Of a stretch of 64,000 nucleotides of DNA, positions 52,250 to 61,416 are shown piece by piece. Both the position numbers and the translations under genes were made by a program. The notes beneath the pieces are model-generated. The model had not been told where the DNA came from. It saw only the letters and a list, made by a program, of their open reading frames with translations, and did not search any database. How positions within the stretch are numbered: the first letter of the stretch is position 1; each line of letters begins with the position of its first letter. This DNA is from Verrucomicrobiota bacterium (GTDB lineage: Bacteria; Verrucomicrobiota; Verrucomicrobiia; Limisphaerales; UBA9464). The stretch spans positions 62,001 through 126,000 of the forward strand of contig JAFLEF010000005.1 in assembly GCA_017309115.1 (NCBI GenBank), written 5' to 3'.

Positions 52250-52654
52250 ATGAACCTGAAAGCTGTTGTGACTGCCCTAACTCTCGCGGCCCTGCCGGCG
52301 GGACTACAGGCGGGACCCGTCGCCTGGAGCGTTAGTATTGGTGGAGGCGGTGGCGGGTTCGGTTTCGGAGTGGGTGTCGCCTCGCCTGCCCCTGTGTGCG
52401 CGCCCCCGGTATGCGCCCCCCCAGTGGTCGTCGCTCCGCCGGTCTGCGCGCCGGCTCCGGTGGTGATTGCGCCGCCGGTGTGCTACGCCCCTCGGCCAGT
52501 CTTCGTGGCTCCGGCCCCGGTCTTCGTGGCTCCGGCTCCCGTTTTTGTCGCACCGCGCCGCTTTCGTCATGGCCCTCCCATGGTGGTATCGGCCCCGGTC
52601 TTCGTCCCTGGACCAGTCTTCGTCGGTGGACCCGCTTTCCGACCCTGCCGGTAG
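52250..52654 (+). CDS. Secreted Pro/Val-rich repeat protein
   Basis: A 134-residue protein with a signal peptide (MNLKAVVTALTLAALPAGLQ), a Gly-rich stretch and then repeats of the type APPVCAPPV and APVFVAP, ending PAFRPCR. A GAAGGA lies before the ATG. The composition (Pro, Val, Ala, few charges, several Cys) suggests a structural or cell-surface protein. No family recognised. A perfect hairpin terminator follows (52689-52720). Confidence 0.8.
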   Translation: MNLKAVVTALTLAALPAGLQAGPVAWSVSIGGGGGGFGFGVGVASPAPVCAPPVCAPPVVVAPPVCAPAPVVIAPPVCYAPRPVFVAPAPVFVAPAPVFVAPRRFRHGPPMVVSAPVFVPGPVFVGGPAFRPCR

Positions 52655-52688
52655 AGACACCGGTATCGGGTCGGTTTAGGAGAGAACC

Positions 52689-52720
52689 GAGGCCCGCCGG
52701 AGGAGACGCCGGCGGGCCTC
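52689..52720 (+). terminator. Hairpin after the Pro/Val-rich gene
   Basis: A perfect 12-bp stem, GAGGCCCGCCGG (52689-52700) with its complement at 52709-52720 and an 8-base loop. No long T-run follows (ATAACCCC). It separates the repeat protein from the glycosyltransferase gene at 52745. Confidence 0.65.
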
Positions 52721-52744
52721 ATAACCCCAGAGAATCGCAGCCGT

Positions 52745-55468
52745 GTGAAGGAATCCAGTTGGAGTATTCGCAGTGCCTGGACGGAACACCCATTGGTTCC
52801 GCTGTCTCCCGTGCGCCGACTGCCCCCTTCCTACCGGGTTTCCATCCCTCCCCGACCCAGTTCACCGCCCCAATCCAGCCTGGTACTCGGTCCCGCCAGC
52901 GCTGACATCTCTGCGACCGAGCCTTGCGAACCTGCGGCCGCTATTGTCCCCTCCTCGGGGTCGATGCGCGTTCGGGTCGAAGGCAAATTCTTCCGGGTGG
53001 GAGAGTGCAAGTTCCCCATTAAAGGGGTCACCTACGGCCCTTTTGCGCCCGGCCCGGATGGCGAACCGTTCGCCTCCCGCGAGCAGACCCGTCAGGACTT
53101 TACCCAGATTCGCGAACTCGGCGGGAATGTTCTGCGGGTCTACCACATCCCGCCTCTTTGGTTTCTTGACCTGGCCAAGGAGTTCGAACTTCGGGTTCTC
53201 GTCGACGTTCCCTGGAACAAGCATCTGTGCTTCCTCGACGACGAACGAACCCGCCAAACCGCGCTCTCCGCCGTCCGCTCCGCCGCTCAACGGTGCTCCG
53301 GGCATCCCGCCGTGTTTGGCATCTCCGTGGTCAATGAGATCCCGGCGGACATTGTCCGCTGGAGCGGAGCCCAAGCCGTAGCCGACTTCATTGATTCCCT
53401 GATTGAAGCGGTCAAGGGTGTCGATCGCGAGTTGCTCTGCACCTTTGGGAACTTTCCGCCCACGGAGTTTCTCCGCCCGCGCCTGGGAGATTTCCACTGC
53501 TGGAATGTGTATTTGCACAGCCCGCGTCCCTTTGAAAATTACCTGGCCCGCCTGCAAATGCTGGCCGACACCAAACCGTTGGTTCTGGGTGAGTTCGGGA
53601 TCGATTCGCTGCGCGAAACCGAGGCGATGCAGGCGGAGATGTTGGGTTGGCAAATTGAGACCGCCTTCCGCGGCGGCTGTGCCGGCGTCATCTGTTATGC
53701 CTACACCGACGAATGGTACAAGAATGACGCCTTGGTAACGGACTGGGCCTTCGGTCTTGTTACCGCAGAGCGCCAGCCCAAACTCGCCTTTGACGTCGTT
53801 CGCCAACAGTACCGCATCGCACCGTATTTCCCGCTGGTGCGGACTCCCAAGGTCTCCGTGGTCATCGCCAGTTACAATGGCGCCAGCACCCTCAAGGCCT
53901 GCCTGCAGTCGTTGGGGAAACTGAATTACCCGAACTACGAAGTCATCCTGGTGGATGATGGTTCCATCGACGCCTCGGAGGAGATCGCTGCCGAATTCCC
54001 TGAAGTTCGCTATTTCCGGCACGCTGTGAATCAGGGACTGAGTGTCGCCCGCAACACCGGCATTGCAGCCGCCGTGGGTGAGATCGTCGCCTTTACTGAC
54101 TCGGACTGCCGGGCCGACGAAGACTGGCTCCATTTCCTTGTGGGCGATCTGCTCAACTCCCGGTTCGCGGGAATCGGCGGTCACAACTTTTTACCCCCCG
54201 ATGACGCTTCGACTGCAGCCTGCGTGATGGTCTCCCCCGGCGGACCTGCCCACGTGATGCTAACCGACCGCCTCGCCGAACACATCCCGGGGTGCAACAT
54301 GGCGTTCTACAAGTGGGCGCTGGAGAGCATCGGCGGATTTGACCCGATCTACCGCAAGGCGGGCGACGACGTCGATATCTGCTGGCGACTCCAGCAACGG
54401 GGCTACCGCATCGGATTCAGCCCGGCCGGCTTCGTCTGGCACTATCGTCGCAACACGGTCCAAGCCTATCTGAAGCAACAAGCGGGCTATGGCGACGCCG
54501 AGGCGTTGCTGGAACGGCGTCACCCGGAGAACTTCAACCGCTTCGGCGGATCCATCTGGCACGGACGGATCTATTCGCCGGCGAAGTTCGGGGTCGAAAC
54601 CCGGGCCCCCATCATTTACCACGGCCTCTTCGGCAGCGCCTTTTTCCAAAGCATCTACGCCGCTCCACCCAGTTTCGGCGTCGTCGTCGCCACCAGCTTG
54701 GAATATCACGTGCTCGTGACGCTGCCCCTGCTGGTGCTGGGTTCCGTCGTCCCGCCACTGCGCGCCTTCGGACTCGCCAGCCTCCTGTTTTCACTTGGGG
54801 TTTGCGCGGTCGCCGCCTGGCAGGCGGACTTTGCCAGCAGCCAGAAACGGTGGTGGTCTCGTCCCCTCGTGGCCCTGCTGTTCTTGCTCCAGCCGATCGT
54901 TCGCGGCTGGGCCCGTCACCGCGGCCATCTCCGCGGTCAGCAACGATCACTGTCCGATCGCGAGAATCTCGATTCCCTGAGTCTGGAAGGTCAGGAAGAG
55001 GATCTCGATCAACTCCTGTATTGGAGTGAGAGCGGCGTCGACCGGATGTCGTTTCTGGGCCGGGTACTGGAGCGCCTGGATCAGCGTAACTGGCCCAACC
55101 GTCCCGATGCCGGGTGGAGCCAGTTCGACGTCGAGCTCTACGGCTCCCGCTGGGCCAAGCTGCAACTCACCACCGTCGGCGAATGGCATCCTGGTCGACG
55201 GGAAATGATCCGCTGTCGCCTCAATGCCCGATGGAGTTTTCTCGCCCGTGCTCTCTTTTGGTCGGCCGCTGGATTCGAACTGGTGGTGATCGGCTTCGTT
55301 GCCCAATGGTGGGCCTGGACGATTCTTCTCAGCCTGCCGCTGATGGCGTGGTGGCTTAATCAGGAGAAACGGGACCTGACCCGAGTGACTGCCACCTTCC
55401 TCGACGACCTCGCCAAGGAATTCAAGCTGGTGAAAATCCGGGCGTCGCAACTCCAGCCGAAGTCTTAG
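52745..55468 (+). CDS. Glycoside hydrolase-glycosyltransferase family 2 fusion
   Basis: A 907-residue protein from a GTG at 52745 (an ATG at 52964 is possible, since the first 73 residues are Pro/Ser-rich and without fold). Residues 75-370 form a TIM-barrel glycoside hydrolase-like domain: FGISVVNEIPADI has the acid/base-type NE and PLVLGEFGID the nucleophile-type E. Residues 380-620 form a GT2 domain: VSVVIASYNGASTLKACL, VDDGS, FTDSDCRADEDW and GDDVDICWRLQQRGYRIGF. Two membrane segments follow near 650-700 and two near 830-880. It may make and trim a surface glucan, by analogy to NdvB-type GH17-GT2 proteins. Product unknown. Confidence 0.85.
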   Translation: MKESSWSIRSAWTEHPLVPLSPVRRLPPSYRVSIPPRPSSPPQSSLVLGPASADISATEPCEPAAAIVPSSGSMRVRVEGKFFRVGECKFPIKGVTYGPFAPGPDGEPFASREQTRQDFTQIRELGGNVLRVYHIPPLWFLDLAKEFELRVLVDVPWNKHLCFLDDERTRQTALSAVRSAAQRCSGHPAVFGISVVNEIPADIVRWSGAQAVADFIDSLIEAVKGVDRELLCTFGNFPPTEFLRPRLGDFHCWNVYLHSPRPFENYLARLQMLADTKPLVLGEFGIDSLRETEAMQAEMLGWQIETAFRGGCAGVICYAYTDEWYKNDALVTDWAFGLVTAERQPKLAFDVVRQQYRIAPYFPLVRTPKVSVVIASYNGASTLKACLQSLGKLNYPNYEVILVDDGSIDASEEIAAEFPEVRYFRHAVNQGLSVARNTGIAAAVGEIVAFTDSDCRADEDWLHFLVGDLLNSRFAGIGGHNFLPPDDASTAACVMVSPGGPAHVMLTDRLAEHIPGCNMAFYKWALESIGGFDPIYRKAGDDVDICWRLQQRGYRIGFSPAGFVWHYRRNTVQAYLKQQAGYGDAEALLERRHPENFNRFGGSIWHGRIYSPAKFGVETRAPIIYHGLFGSAFFQSIYAAPPSFGVVVATSLEYHVLVTLPLLVLGSVVPPLRAFGLASLLFSLGVCAVAAWQADFASSQKRWWSRPLVALLFLLQPIVRGWARHRGHLRGQQRSLSDRENLDSLSLEGQEEDLDQLLYWSESGVDRMSFLGRVLERLDQRNWPNRPDAGWSQFDVELYGSRWAKLQLTTVGEWHPGRREMIRCRLNARWSFLARALFWSAAGFELVVIGFVAQWWAWTILLSLPLMAWWLNQEKRDLTRVTATFLDDLAKEFKLVKIRASQLQPKS

Positions 55469-56516
55469 CCCGCTCCCGGATTCTCTCAATCGCCCACTTG
55501 GCGTGTTCGGCAATCAAGGGCTCGGAATCGCGAGCCGCCCGATCCAACTCCGGCAAAACGCTCACGTCCCCCACATTGCCCAAGGCGACGCACACATTCC
55601 GCAGGACTCCCCGCCGCTTGGTCCGATAGAGCGGTGTTCCTGCAAATTGTTGCTTGAAGCCTGCGTCATCCAGACGCAGCAAGTTCACCAGATCCGGATT
55701 CTCCAAATCCGCCCGCCGCTGGGCCTTCATCAAGGCGCCGGTCCGGGCGAACCGATTCCAGGGACACGCCGCCAAGCAGTCGTCGCAGCCGAAAATTCGA
55801 TCCCCAATCAACGGCCGTAACTCCTCTGGGATGCTGCCTTTATGTTCAATGGTGAGATAGGAGATGCAGCGCCGGGCATCCAACGTGAACGGTGCCGGCA
55901 GTGCCTGGGTGGGACATGCCGTCAGACACCGGGAACAACTCCCACAACGATTTCGCTCCGGCGCGTCGGTCTCCAAAGCCAACGTGGTGAGAATCTCTCC
56001 AATCAAAAACCAGTTTCCCAGCTGCCGACTGATCAGGTTGGTATGCTTCCCAACAAACCCGATTCCAGCGCGCTGCGCCAGATCCCGCTCCAATACCGGT
56101 CCGGTATCCACATACCACAGGGACCGCGTTTCCGGCCGACCCCATGCATCCAGGGATTGGGTCAACGCCCCCAGCTGTCGTCCCAGTTCTTCATGGTAAT
56201 CCCGATGCCGGGCATAGCGGGCCACCACACCTCGCAGACCCGTCCCCGTACTGATTCGGCCCTCTTCGGCCCATTCCCCCCCATAACTGGCAGCCACCAC
56301 GACCAGACTCTGAGCTCCGGGTAGAACCAGCTCCGGATTGACGCGCTTATCGGCGTTTCGAGCCAACCACTGCATCTCGGCGTGACGTCCCTCCCCCAAA
56401 GCCTCGAGAAACCTACCCGCGCTGGCGGGAGGCGAAGCAGTCGTGATCCGGCAATCGTCAAAGCCCAATTCGCGGGCTCGTTTTCGGACCAACTCCGCTC
56501 CCTCACGCGAGCGCAT
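55422..56516 (-). CDS. queG: Epoxyqueuosine reductase
   Basis: A 364-residue cobalamin-dependent iron-sulfur enzyme catalysing the last step of queuosine synthesis in tRNA. Two 4Fe-4S clusters are marked by CGSCSRCLTACPTQAL and CDDCLAACPWN; the cobalamin domain lies in the first half (RYARHRDYHEELGRQL). The C-terminal HEAT-like part (VCVALGNVGDVSVLPEL) is present. Its end overlaps the end of the convergent fusion gene by 47 bases. Its start overlaps aroK by 14 bases. Confidence 0.95.
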   Translation of the reverse strand: MRSREGAELVRKRARELGFDDCRITTASPPASAGRFLEALGEGRHAEMQWLARNADKRVNPELVLPGAQSLVVVAASYGGEWAEEGRISTGTGLRGVVARYARHRDYHEELGRQLGALTQSLDAWGRPETRSLWYVDTGPVLERDLAQRAGIGFVGKHTNLISRQLGNWFLIGEILTTLALETDAPERNRCGSCSRCLTACPTQALPAPFTLDARRCISYLTIEHKGSIPEELRPLIGDRIFGCDDCLAACPWNRFARTGALMKAQRRADLENPDLVNLLRLDDAGFKQQFAGTPLYRTKRRGVLRNVCVALGNVGDVSVLPELDRAARDSEPLIAEHAKWAIERIRERAKTSAGVATPGFSPA

Positions 56517-57060
56517 GCAATTCCGGATGGGCCGCGGTCGCCTGGCGGAAGGCTCCCACGATGGATCGCGCCGACTCCGCCGGCGATCGGTAGTCCACGC
56601 CCAGGAGAAAATCAGCCTGCCGGTACACCGGACTTCGAAGCGTCAACAACTCCCGGATCCGCTCGACCGGATCAGCGGTCTGCAACAACGGCCGATGCGA
56701 CTGGTGGCGTACCCGTTGGTAGATTGTTTCCACCGACGCCCATAAACACACCACATACGCATGGCGTTGGAGGCTTTCCAGATTGCCAGGGGTCATCGGC
56801 AATCCACCCCCCGTGGCAATCACTTTTCCCCGGGCCGACTCCAACTCCACCACCAGCGCCGACTCCAAAGCGCGAAAGGCCGGTTCACCATCGGTGGCAA
56901 AAATGTCGGCGACTCTTCGACCGGTGCGTTCCTCAATCAGCTTGTCGGTATCGATGAGTTCGAAGTTCAGCAGACTGGCCGCCAGGGCTCCAACCGTGGA
57001 CTTCCCGACGCCCATGAAGCCAATCAGGGCGATGTTTCGATAGGGACGACCGGGCGTCAT
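56503..57060 (-). CDS. aroK: Shikimate kinase
   Basis: A 185-residue kinase phosphorylating shikimate in aromatic amino-acid synthesis. From the ATG at 57060 the protein begins MTPGRPYRNIALIGFMGVGK; the P-loop GFMGVGKST, the Asp in LIDTDKLIEER and the shikimate-binding VIATGGGLPMTPGN are visible. A GTG at 57087 would add nine residues. It precedes queG with a 14-base overlap. Confidence 0.94.
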   Translation of the reverse strand: MTPGRPYRNIALIGFMGVGKSTVGALAASLLNFELIDTDKLIEERTGRRVADIFATDGEPAFRALESALVVELESARGKVIATGGGLPMTPGNLESLQRHAYVVCLWASVETIYQRVRHQSHRPLLQTADPVERIRELLTLRSPVYRQADFLLGVDYRSPAESARSIVGAFRQATAAHPELHALA

Positions 57061-57176
57061 GCGCCCGTGGTACCGTTCGAACGCCACTTACGGAATCCGA
57101 AAGATCGTCGGGGGGATCTCTTTGATCTCTTTGTGGTCCGCATTTTGGTCCGGAGTTGGACCTGGTCCGAAAACAA

Positions 57177-58043
57177 TCAGGTGGCTGGGATGAACCGCTG
57201 AGCGAGCAGTGACGTTACAAAGGCCAGCACGAATAGACTCGCGAAGAACGGATTGGGCAGCAGGGCGAGCCAATCCACGAGACAGATGCCGGCCAGCAAT
57301 CCGGAGACAGTCAGTCCCAAATTTCGCCCCCCCGGAGCAAACGTGTGCCGCAAACACCAAACCGCCCAAGCCGCCACCAAAAAGCCCACCGCCAAACTGT
57401 AGAGACGATAGTCCCCGGAGTTGTAGAGTCCGGCGAAGACCAGCGGTAGTGAGAGCACCACTAACGGCCACCGCTGCAACCGGCCGGTGGTGCTCTCGCG
57501 CTTGGCCACATAGCTGAGCCCGACGACCCAGCCGGCCAGGGCAATTCCGGCCCAAACGGCATGACCGGTGACCCCCCTTGTTCCCACCGAAGCCGCCAGG
57601 GGGTAGAGGAGGAAGCGACAGGACGCCATCAACAAGGGAGACAATGACAACGCCTTGTGCAACGCGTCATAAAGAACCACCGCGGCGGCGAGCAGTGCGG
57701 CAAAGATGGCCGTCGTGAGTCCCATAAGGGCCAACGACGCCGTCCCGGCGAGCAACAGGCTCCAGCCAATCTTCCACACGAGATCTTCCCGGATAGCCCC
57801 GGCCGGAATGGGCCGCTGGCGCCGATACTGTCGATCGAATTCGGCGTCAAAGGCGTCGTTGAGATACATGCCCCCGACGTAGACCAGCGAAGCACCCAGA
57901 CACAGCCTTAGCAGCGGCCACAAGGAATCCCCTCCGCCGCCGAGTCCCCAGCCCGCAACGCAGTTCGTCCACACCGTGGGCAGGTTGGAAACCCGACCCA
58001 GTACCAACAGGGTTCTCCAGGACGGCGCTTCAGTTCGGGCCAT
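57177..58043 (-). CDS. UbiA-family prenyltransferase
   Basis: A 288-residue integral membrane protein with about eight hydrophobic segments. The prenyl-diphosphate motif NDAFDAEFDRQYRRQRPIP (NDxxDxxxD) is present and SNLPTVWTN opens the fold. Such enzymes attach polyprenyl chains to aromatic acceptors, for example in quinone or haem synthesis. The acceptor cannot be read from sequence; the neighbours aroK and queG do not settle it. Confidence 0.85.
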   Translation of the reverse strand: MARTEAPSWRTLLVLGRVSNLPTVWTNCVAGWGLGGGGDSLWPLLRLCLGASLVYVGGMYLNDAFDAEFDRQYRRQRPIPAGAIREDLVWKIGWSLLLAGTASLALMGLTTAIFAALLAAAVVLYDALHKALSLSPLLMASCRFLLYPLAASVGTRGVTGHAVWAGIALAGWVVGLSYVAKRESTTGRLQRWPLVVLSLPLVFAGLYNSGDYRLYSLAVGFLVAAWAVWCLRHTFAPGGRNLGLTVSGLLAGICLVDWLALLPNPFFASLFVLAFVTSLLAQRFIPAT

Positions 58044-58226
58044 GAGGGCGCGACAGTATGTGGACCCATGCGGCGCGTGTAGTGAAGAGTTGTTAGAATC
58101 CGGCTCAGAAGGTGCTTCGGGGGTGACGAGACCGGGGAAACTGGTTCCCGGACTCGAACTCGCCGAATTTTGAAAACCGTCTTGCGCCCTCCGACCCGGC
58201 TTACAAGCTGGGGTTCCGCCGACGCC

Positions 58227-59132
58227 ATGACCTACCTCAAAACCTTTCTGGCCTGTTTGTTCCTCGTTGCGAACGTCGCCATCGCCGCCGATACCAAAAA
58301 AATTGTTCTAATTTCCGGCACGCCCAGTCATCCCCCGGGCATGCACGAATTCCGGGCGGGGTGTTTGCTGTTCCAAAAGTGTCTGGCGGACATGCCGGGG
58401 ATCGAAGTGCAGGTTTATTCCAACGGTTGGCCCACTCGCGTCACGGCTTCCGGCAAGGAAGACGCCAACGAGGTCCTCGCGGACGCCAGCGCCATTCTGA
58501 TCTATTGTGACGGCGGTCAGGGTCATCCGGCGATCCGTCCGGAGCGCGTTAAGGTGATCGATGCCCTGGCCGCCAAGGGTGTCGGCTTGGGGTTCGCCCA
58601 TTACGGGGTGGAGGTGCCCAAGGGCGATCCAGCCGAAGCAATGCAGCGATGGATGGGCGGCAACTACGAGCACCTCTACTCGGTCAATCCGATGTGGAAG
58701 CCAGAGTACACCCAGTTCCCCGATCACCCGATCACCCGCGGGGTTAAACCCTTTGGGACCCACGACGAATGGTATTTCAACATGCGCTGGGCTCCCTCGA
58801 CCAATGGACTGACGCCCATCCTGGTGGCCACGCCCTCCGACACGGTTCGCAAAGGTCCCTACGTGTACCCACAAGGCCCCTATCCGCACATCATCGCGCA
58901 ATCAGGTCGGCCGGAAATCATGATGTGGGCCTTGGAACGACCGGATGGCGGGCGCGGTTTTGGCTTCACGGGTGGACACACCCACGCCACCTGGGGCAAT
59001 CCGAATCAACGAAAAGTTCTCCTCAATGCCCTGCTCTGGCTCGCCAAGGTCGAAGTCCCGCCCGGAGGTGTCGACTCCTCGGTCAGCGACGCTGATCTCG
59101 CGCAAAACCTGGATCCCAAAACGAAGAAATGA
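58227..59132 (+). CDS. Secreted ThuA-domain protein
   Basis: A 301-residue protein from the ATG at 58227, starting a signal peptide (MTYLKTFLACLFLVANVAIA). The ThuA-like fold (class-I glutamine-amidotransferase-like) is shown by IVLISGTPSHPPGMHEF, LIYCDGGQGHPAI and GFGFTGGHTHATWGN. Bacterial ThuA proteins are linked to trehalose or other sugar use, mostly by context. It overlaps the next gene by four bases and is the first of a tight five-gene cluster. Whether it belongs to the DUF3570/DUF4266 function or is a neighbour only is open. Confidence 0.88.
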   Translation: MTYLKTFLACLFLVANVAIAADTKKIVLISGTPSHPPGMHEFRAGCLLFQKCLADMPGIEVQVYSNGWPTRVTASGKEDANEVLADASAILIYCDGGQGHPAIRPERVKVIDALAAKGVGLGFAHYGVEVPKGDPAEAMQRWMGGNYEHLYSVNPMWKPEYTQFPDHPITRGVKPFGTHDEWYFNMRWAPSTNGLTPILVATPSDTVRKGPYVYPQGPYPHIIAQSGRPEIMMWALERPDGGRGFGFTGGHTHATWGNPNQRKVLLNALLWLAKVEVPPGGVDSSVSDADLAQNLDPKTKK

Positions 59133-60382
59133 ACGAGTCCCCCCGATCCTCGGCCCGCTGGCGTCCCACGGTCCTCGCCCTGCTCTTGGTGCTGCTGGAA
59201 CCTATTCGCCTGCGAGCCGAAGATCGGATCGATTATCGCTTTGAGGGTTACTACGAAGATGGCAATCGCACCGACGTCACCACCACCGGTGTCTACGTGC
59301 AGACGGAGCTCAATCCGAACCTCGTTCTGAAAGGCGAGTTCGTTTACGACTCCATTTCGGGCGCCTCGCCAACCGGTGGGCCGCCCCCGGCCGGTGATCC
59401 TCAGGTGCCTTTGATGCAATTCGACGACCGCCGATATGCCGGCTACGTCAAGATGGACATCAAACAAGGCCGCTTCACCCACCAACCGCAATTCGCCTAC
59501 AGCTACGAGCACGACTACAAAAGCGCCAGTGTCGCCTGGAACGAACTCATCGAGTTCAACCAAAAGAACACCGTCCTCGCCCTGGGCATTTCCCACAACT
59601 TTGATCAGGTCCTCGGCATCTATCAGCCGGAGTTTGCTGACAAAGGAGTAACCGATTTCCTGATCGGCATTACCCAGATTCTCGGACCCCGGACGACGCT
59701 CACCGCCAACCTCACCTTGGGCTACCTCGATGGGTATCTCAGTGATCCCTACAAGGGGGTTAATTTCTTCTATCCGTTTCCGGATCCCAGCTTCGACGCC
59801 CTGCCCTACGGCGTGAATGCACCCGAGAACCGTCCGAGTCATCGCTTCCGCCAAGTCGGCTGGCTCGGATTGAACCACTACTGCAAGCCCGTGGATGGCG
59901 CCTTGGAAGCCAGTTTCCGTCTGGGCCATGACGATTGGGATGTCACCAGCCAGACCGTGGCAGTGGCCTGGTTCCAGAAGGTGAGCAAGCGCTTCACCGC
60001 CGCCCCACTATTTCGCTTCTACCACCAATCGGCTGCCTCCTTCTACGCCACTCGTTTTGTCGGTGATCCCACACTCCCGGATGGCTCGCTGTATTCGTAT
60101 CTACCCGACGGCACCCTGCTGTTCCCGGGCGATCCGGGATTTCCCGGCGATGGTGTCATCGGGGAAGTCCCTGCCTGGCCCAGTCATTATTCGTCCGACT
60201 ATCGCCTTTCCCAGCTAAACACCTACACCTTCGGTGTGCAGGTCAACGCCCAGATCACCGAGAAGATTTTGCTCACGGTCAGCTACAAGCGGTACCTGAT
60301 GCGGGGAACCGACGGAGTCACCCTGGCCAGCGCCTATCCCGACGCCAACGCGATCACTGCGGGATTCAATTTATGGTTCTAA
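59129..60382 (+). CDS. DUF3570 family outer-membrane beta-barrel protein
   Basis: A 417-residue protein with a signal peptide (about 1-30) and a beta-rich body of alternating aromatic/polar strands. It ends NAITAGFNLWF; a C-terminal Phe is the usual outer-membrane barrel assembly signal. It matches DUF3570, whose members are encoded with DUF4266, ApbE and thioredoxin genes in several phyla. Residues 74-80 read DSISGAS, similar to the ApbE flavinylation consensus D-x-x-S/T-G-A-T/S. It overlaps ThuA by four bases and ApbE by ten. Function unknown. Confidence 0.85.
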   Translation: MNESPRSSARWRPTVLALLLVLLEPIRLRAEDRIDYRFEGYYEDGNRTDVTTTGVYVQTELNPNLVLKGEFVYDSISGASPTGGPPPAGDPQVPLMQFDDRRYAGYVKMDIKQGRFTHQPQFAYSYEHDYKSASVAWNELIEFNQKNTVLALGISHNFDQVLGIYQPEFADKGVTDFLIGITQILGPRTTLTANLTLGYLDGYLSDPYKGVNFFYPFPDPSFDALPYGVNAPENRPSHRFRQVGWLGLNHYCKPVDGALEASFRLGHDDWDVTSQTVAVAWFQKVSKRFTAAPLFRFYHQSAASFYATRFVGDPTLPDGSLYSYLPDGTLLFPGDPGFPGDGVIGEVPAWPSHYSSDYRLSQLNTYTFGVQVNAQITEKILLTVSYKRYLMRGTDGVTLASAYPDANAITAGFNLWF

Positions 60383-61416
60383 ACCGACATCAGCCTTCCG
60401 TTCCCCGCTCCGCTTCAAGTGGTCCGGATGAGTTCGGAGCTGGGGCCATCCGCGACCGAATCCTTCGCACGCTGCGCGAGGGCGGCTCGGCTACGGCCGG
60501 TTGGTCGGCCGAGTTTCAGGCCTTGGGGACGGTGTGCCGCTTGACGCTTGCCGGGCCCCAGGCGGCGGCCAAGGAGTTCACGGCCCAGACCCTCTCCTGG
60601 GTGGCGGCTTTCGAAGCCAAGTATTCGCGGTTCCTGCCCGGCTCGCTGATCAGTCGGATCAACGATCAGGCCGGCAAAGACTGGGTCGCCTTGGATCCGG
60701 ATTCCGAGCGTCTCTTTGGTCTTTGCCATGAACTTCATTTCCTCTCCCGAGGAGTTTTGGATCCCACGGTCCTGCCGCTGCTGAAGTTGTGGAACTGGAA
60801 GGCCAAGCCACCGGTCTTGCCCAGCGACGAGGCCATCCGGGAGGTCCAACAACGGGTGGGTTGGTCCAAGGTCCAACGAGCACCCGGACGGATCTTCCTG
60901 CCCCTGGCCGGCATGGGTCTCGACTTGGGCGGCATGGGCAAAGAGTTTGCCGTGGATCAGATTGGGTTGTTGGCCCGCCAATTCCCTCTGACGGGAGCCT
61001 TGATCGACTTCGGCGCCGACATCCGCGTCGTTGGTCTCCCGCCCGACGGACGGCCCGGCTGGCATATTGGTCTGGAGGATCCCCAGTCGCCCGGCCGAGT
61101 CTGGCGCGGCTTGGCGGCGCGCGAGTGCGCGGTGGCCACCTCGGGAAATTATCTACGTCATTTCGAGATCGAGGGGGTCCGCTATGGCCACATCCTGGAT
61201 CCCCGCACCGGTCGACCGACCCCGGTCCAGGTTCTGGCAGTGAGTGTCCTTGCTCCGTCCTGTACCCAGGCGGGTCTGTTGAGCACCTCTGCACTGATTC
61301 TCGGCGCGGTGGAAGGGTTGCGTCTCATCGATTCGACACCCGGCGCCGCTGGCGTCATTCTTACCACGGCACAAACGTTTCAATCCCGTAGATTCCATGA
61401 ACATGTTGCGTCCTAG
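60373..61416 (+). CDS. apbE: ApbE-family FAD:protein FMN transferase
   Basis: A 347-residue enzyme that attaches FMN to Ser/Thr of target proteins using FAD and Mg. The family blocks are FQALGTVCRL (the usual GT), KYSRFLPGSLISRIND, DLGGMGKEFAVDQ, GHILDPRTGRPTP and GLLSTSALILG. Unlike most periplasmic ApbE proteins I see no signal peptide or lipobox in the 50 residues before the domain. It overlaps its neighbours by 10 and 20 bases. Its likely target is encoded in the same cluster. Confidence 0.88.
   Translation: MVLNRHQPSVPRSASSGPDEFGAGAIRDRILRTLREGGSATAGWSAEFQALGTVCRLTLAGPQAAAKEFTAQTLSWVAAFEAKYSRFLPGSLISRINDQAGKDWVALDPDSERLFGLCHELHFLSRGVLDPTVLPLLKLWNWKAKPPVLPSDEAIREVQQRVGWSKVQRAPGRIFLPLAGMGLDLGGMGKEFAVDQIGLLARQFPLTGALIDFGADIRVVGLPPDGRPGWHIGLEDPQSPGRVWRGLAARECAVATSGNYLRHFEIEGVRYGHILDPRTGRPTPVQVLAVSVLAPSCTQAGLLSTSALILGAVEGLRLIDSTPGAAGVILTTAQTFQSRRFHEHVAS

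Noticed and set aside
52862..54184. 440-codon minus-strand open frame inside the GH-GT fusion
   Set aside because: The plus-strand frame has complete GT2 motifs; the minus-strand frame has none.
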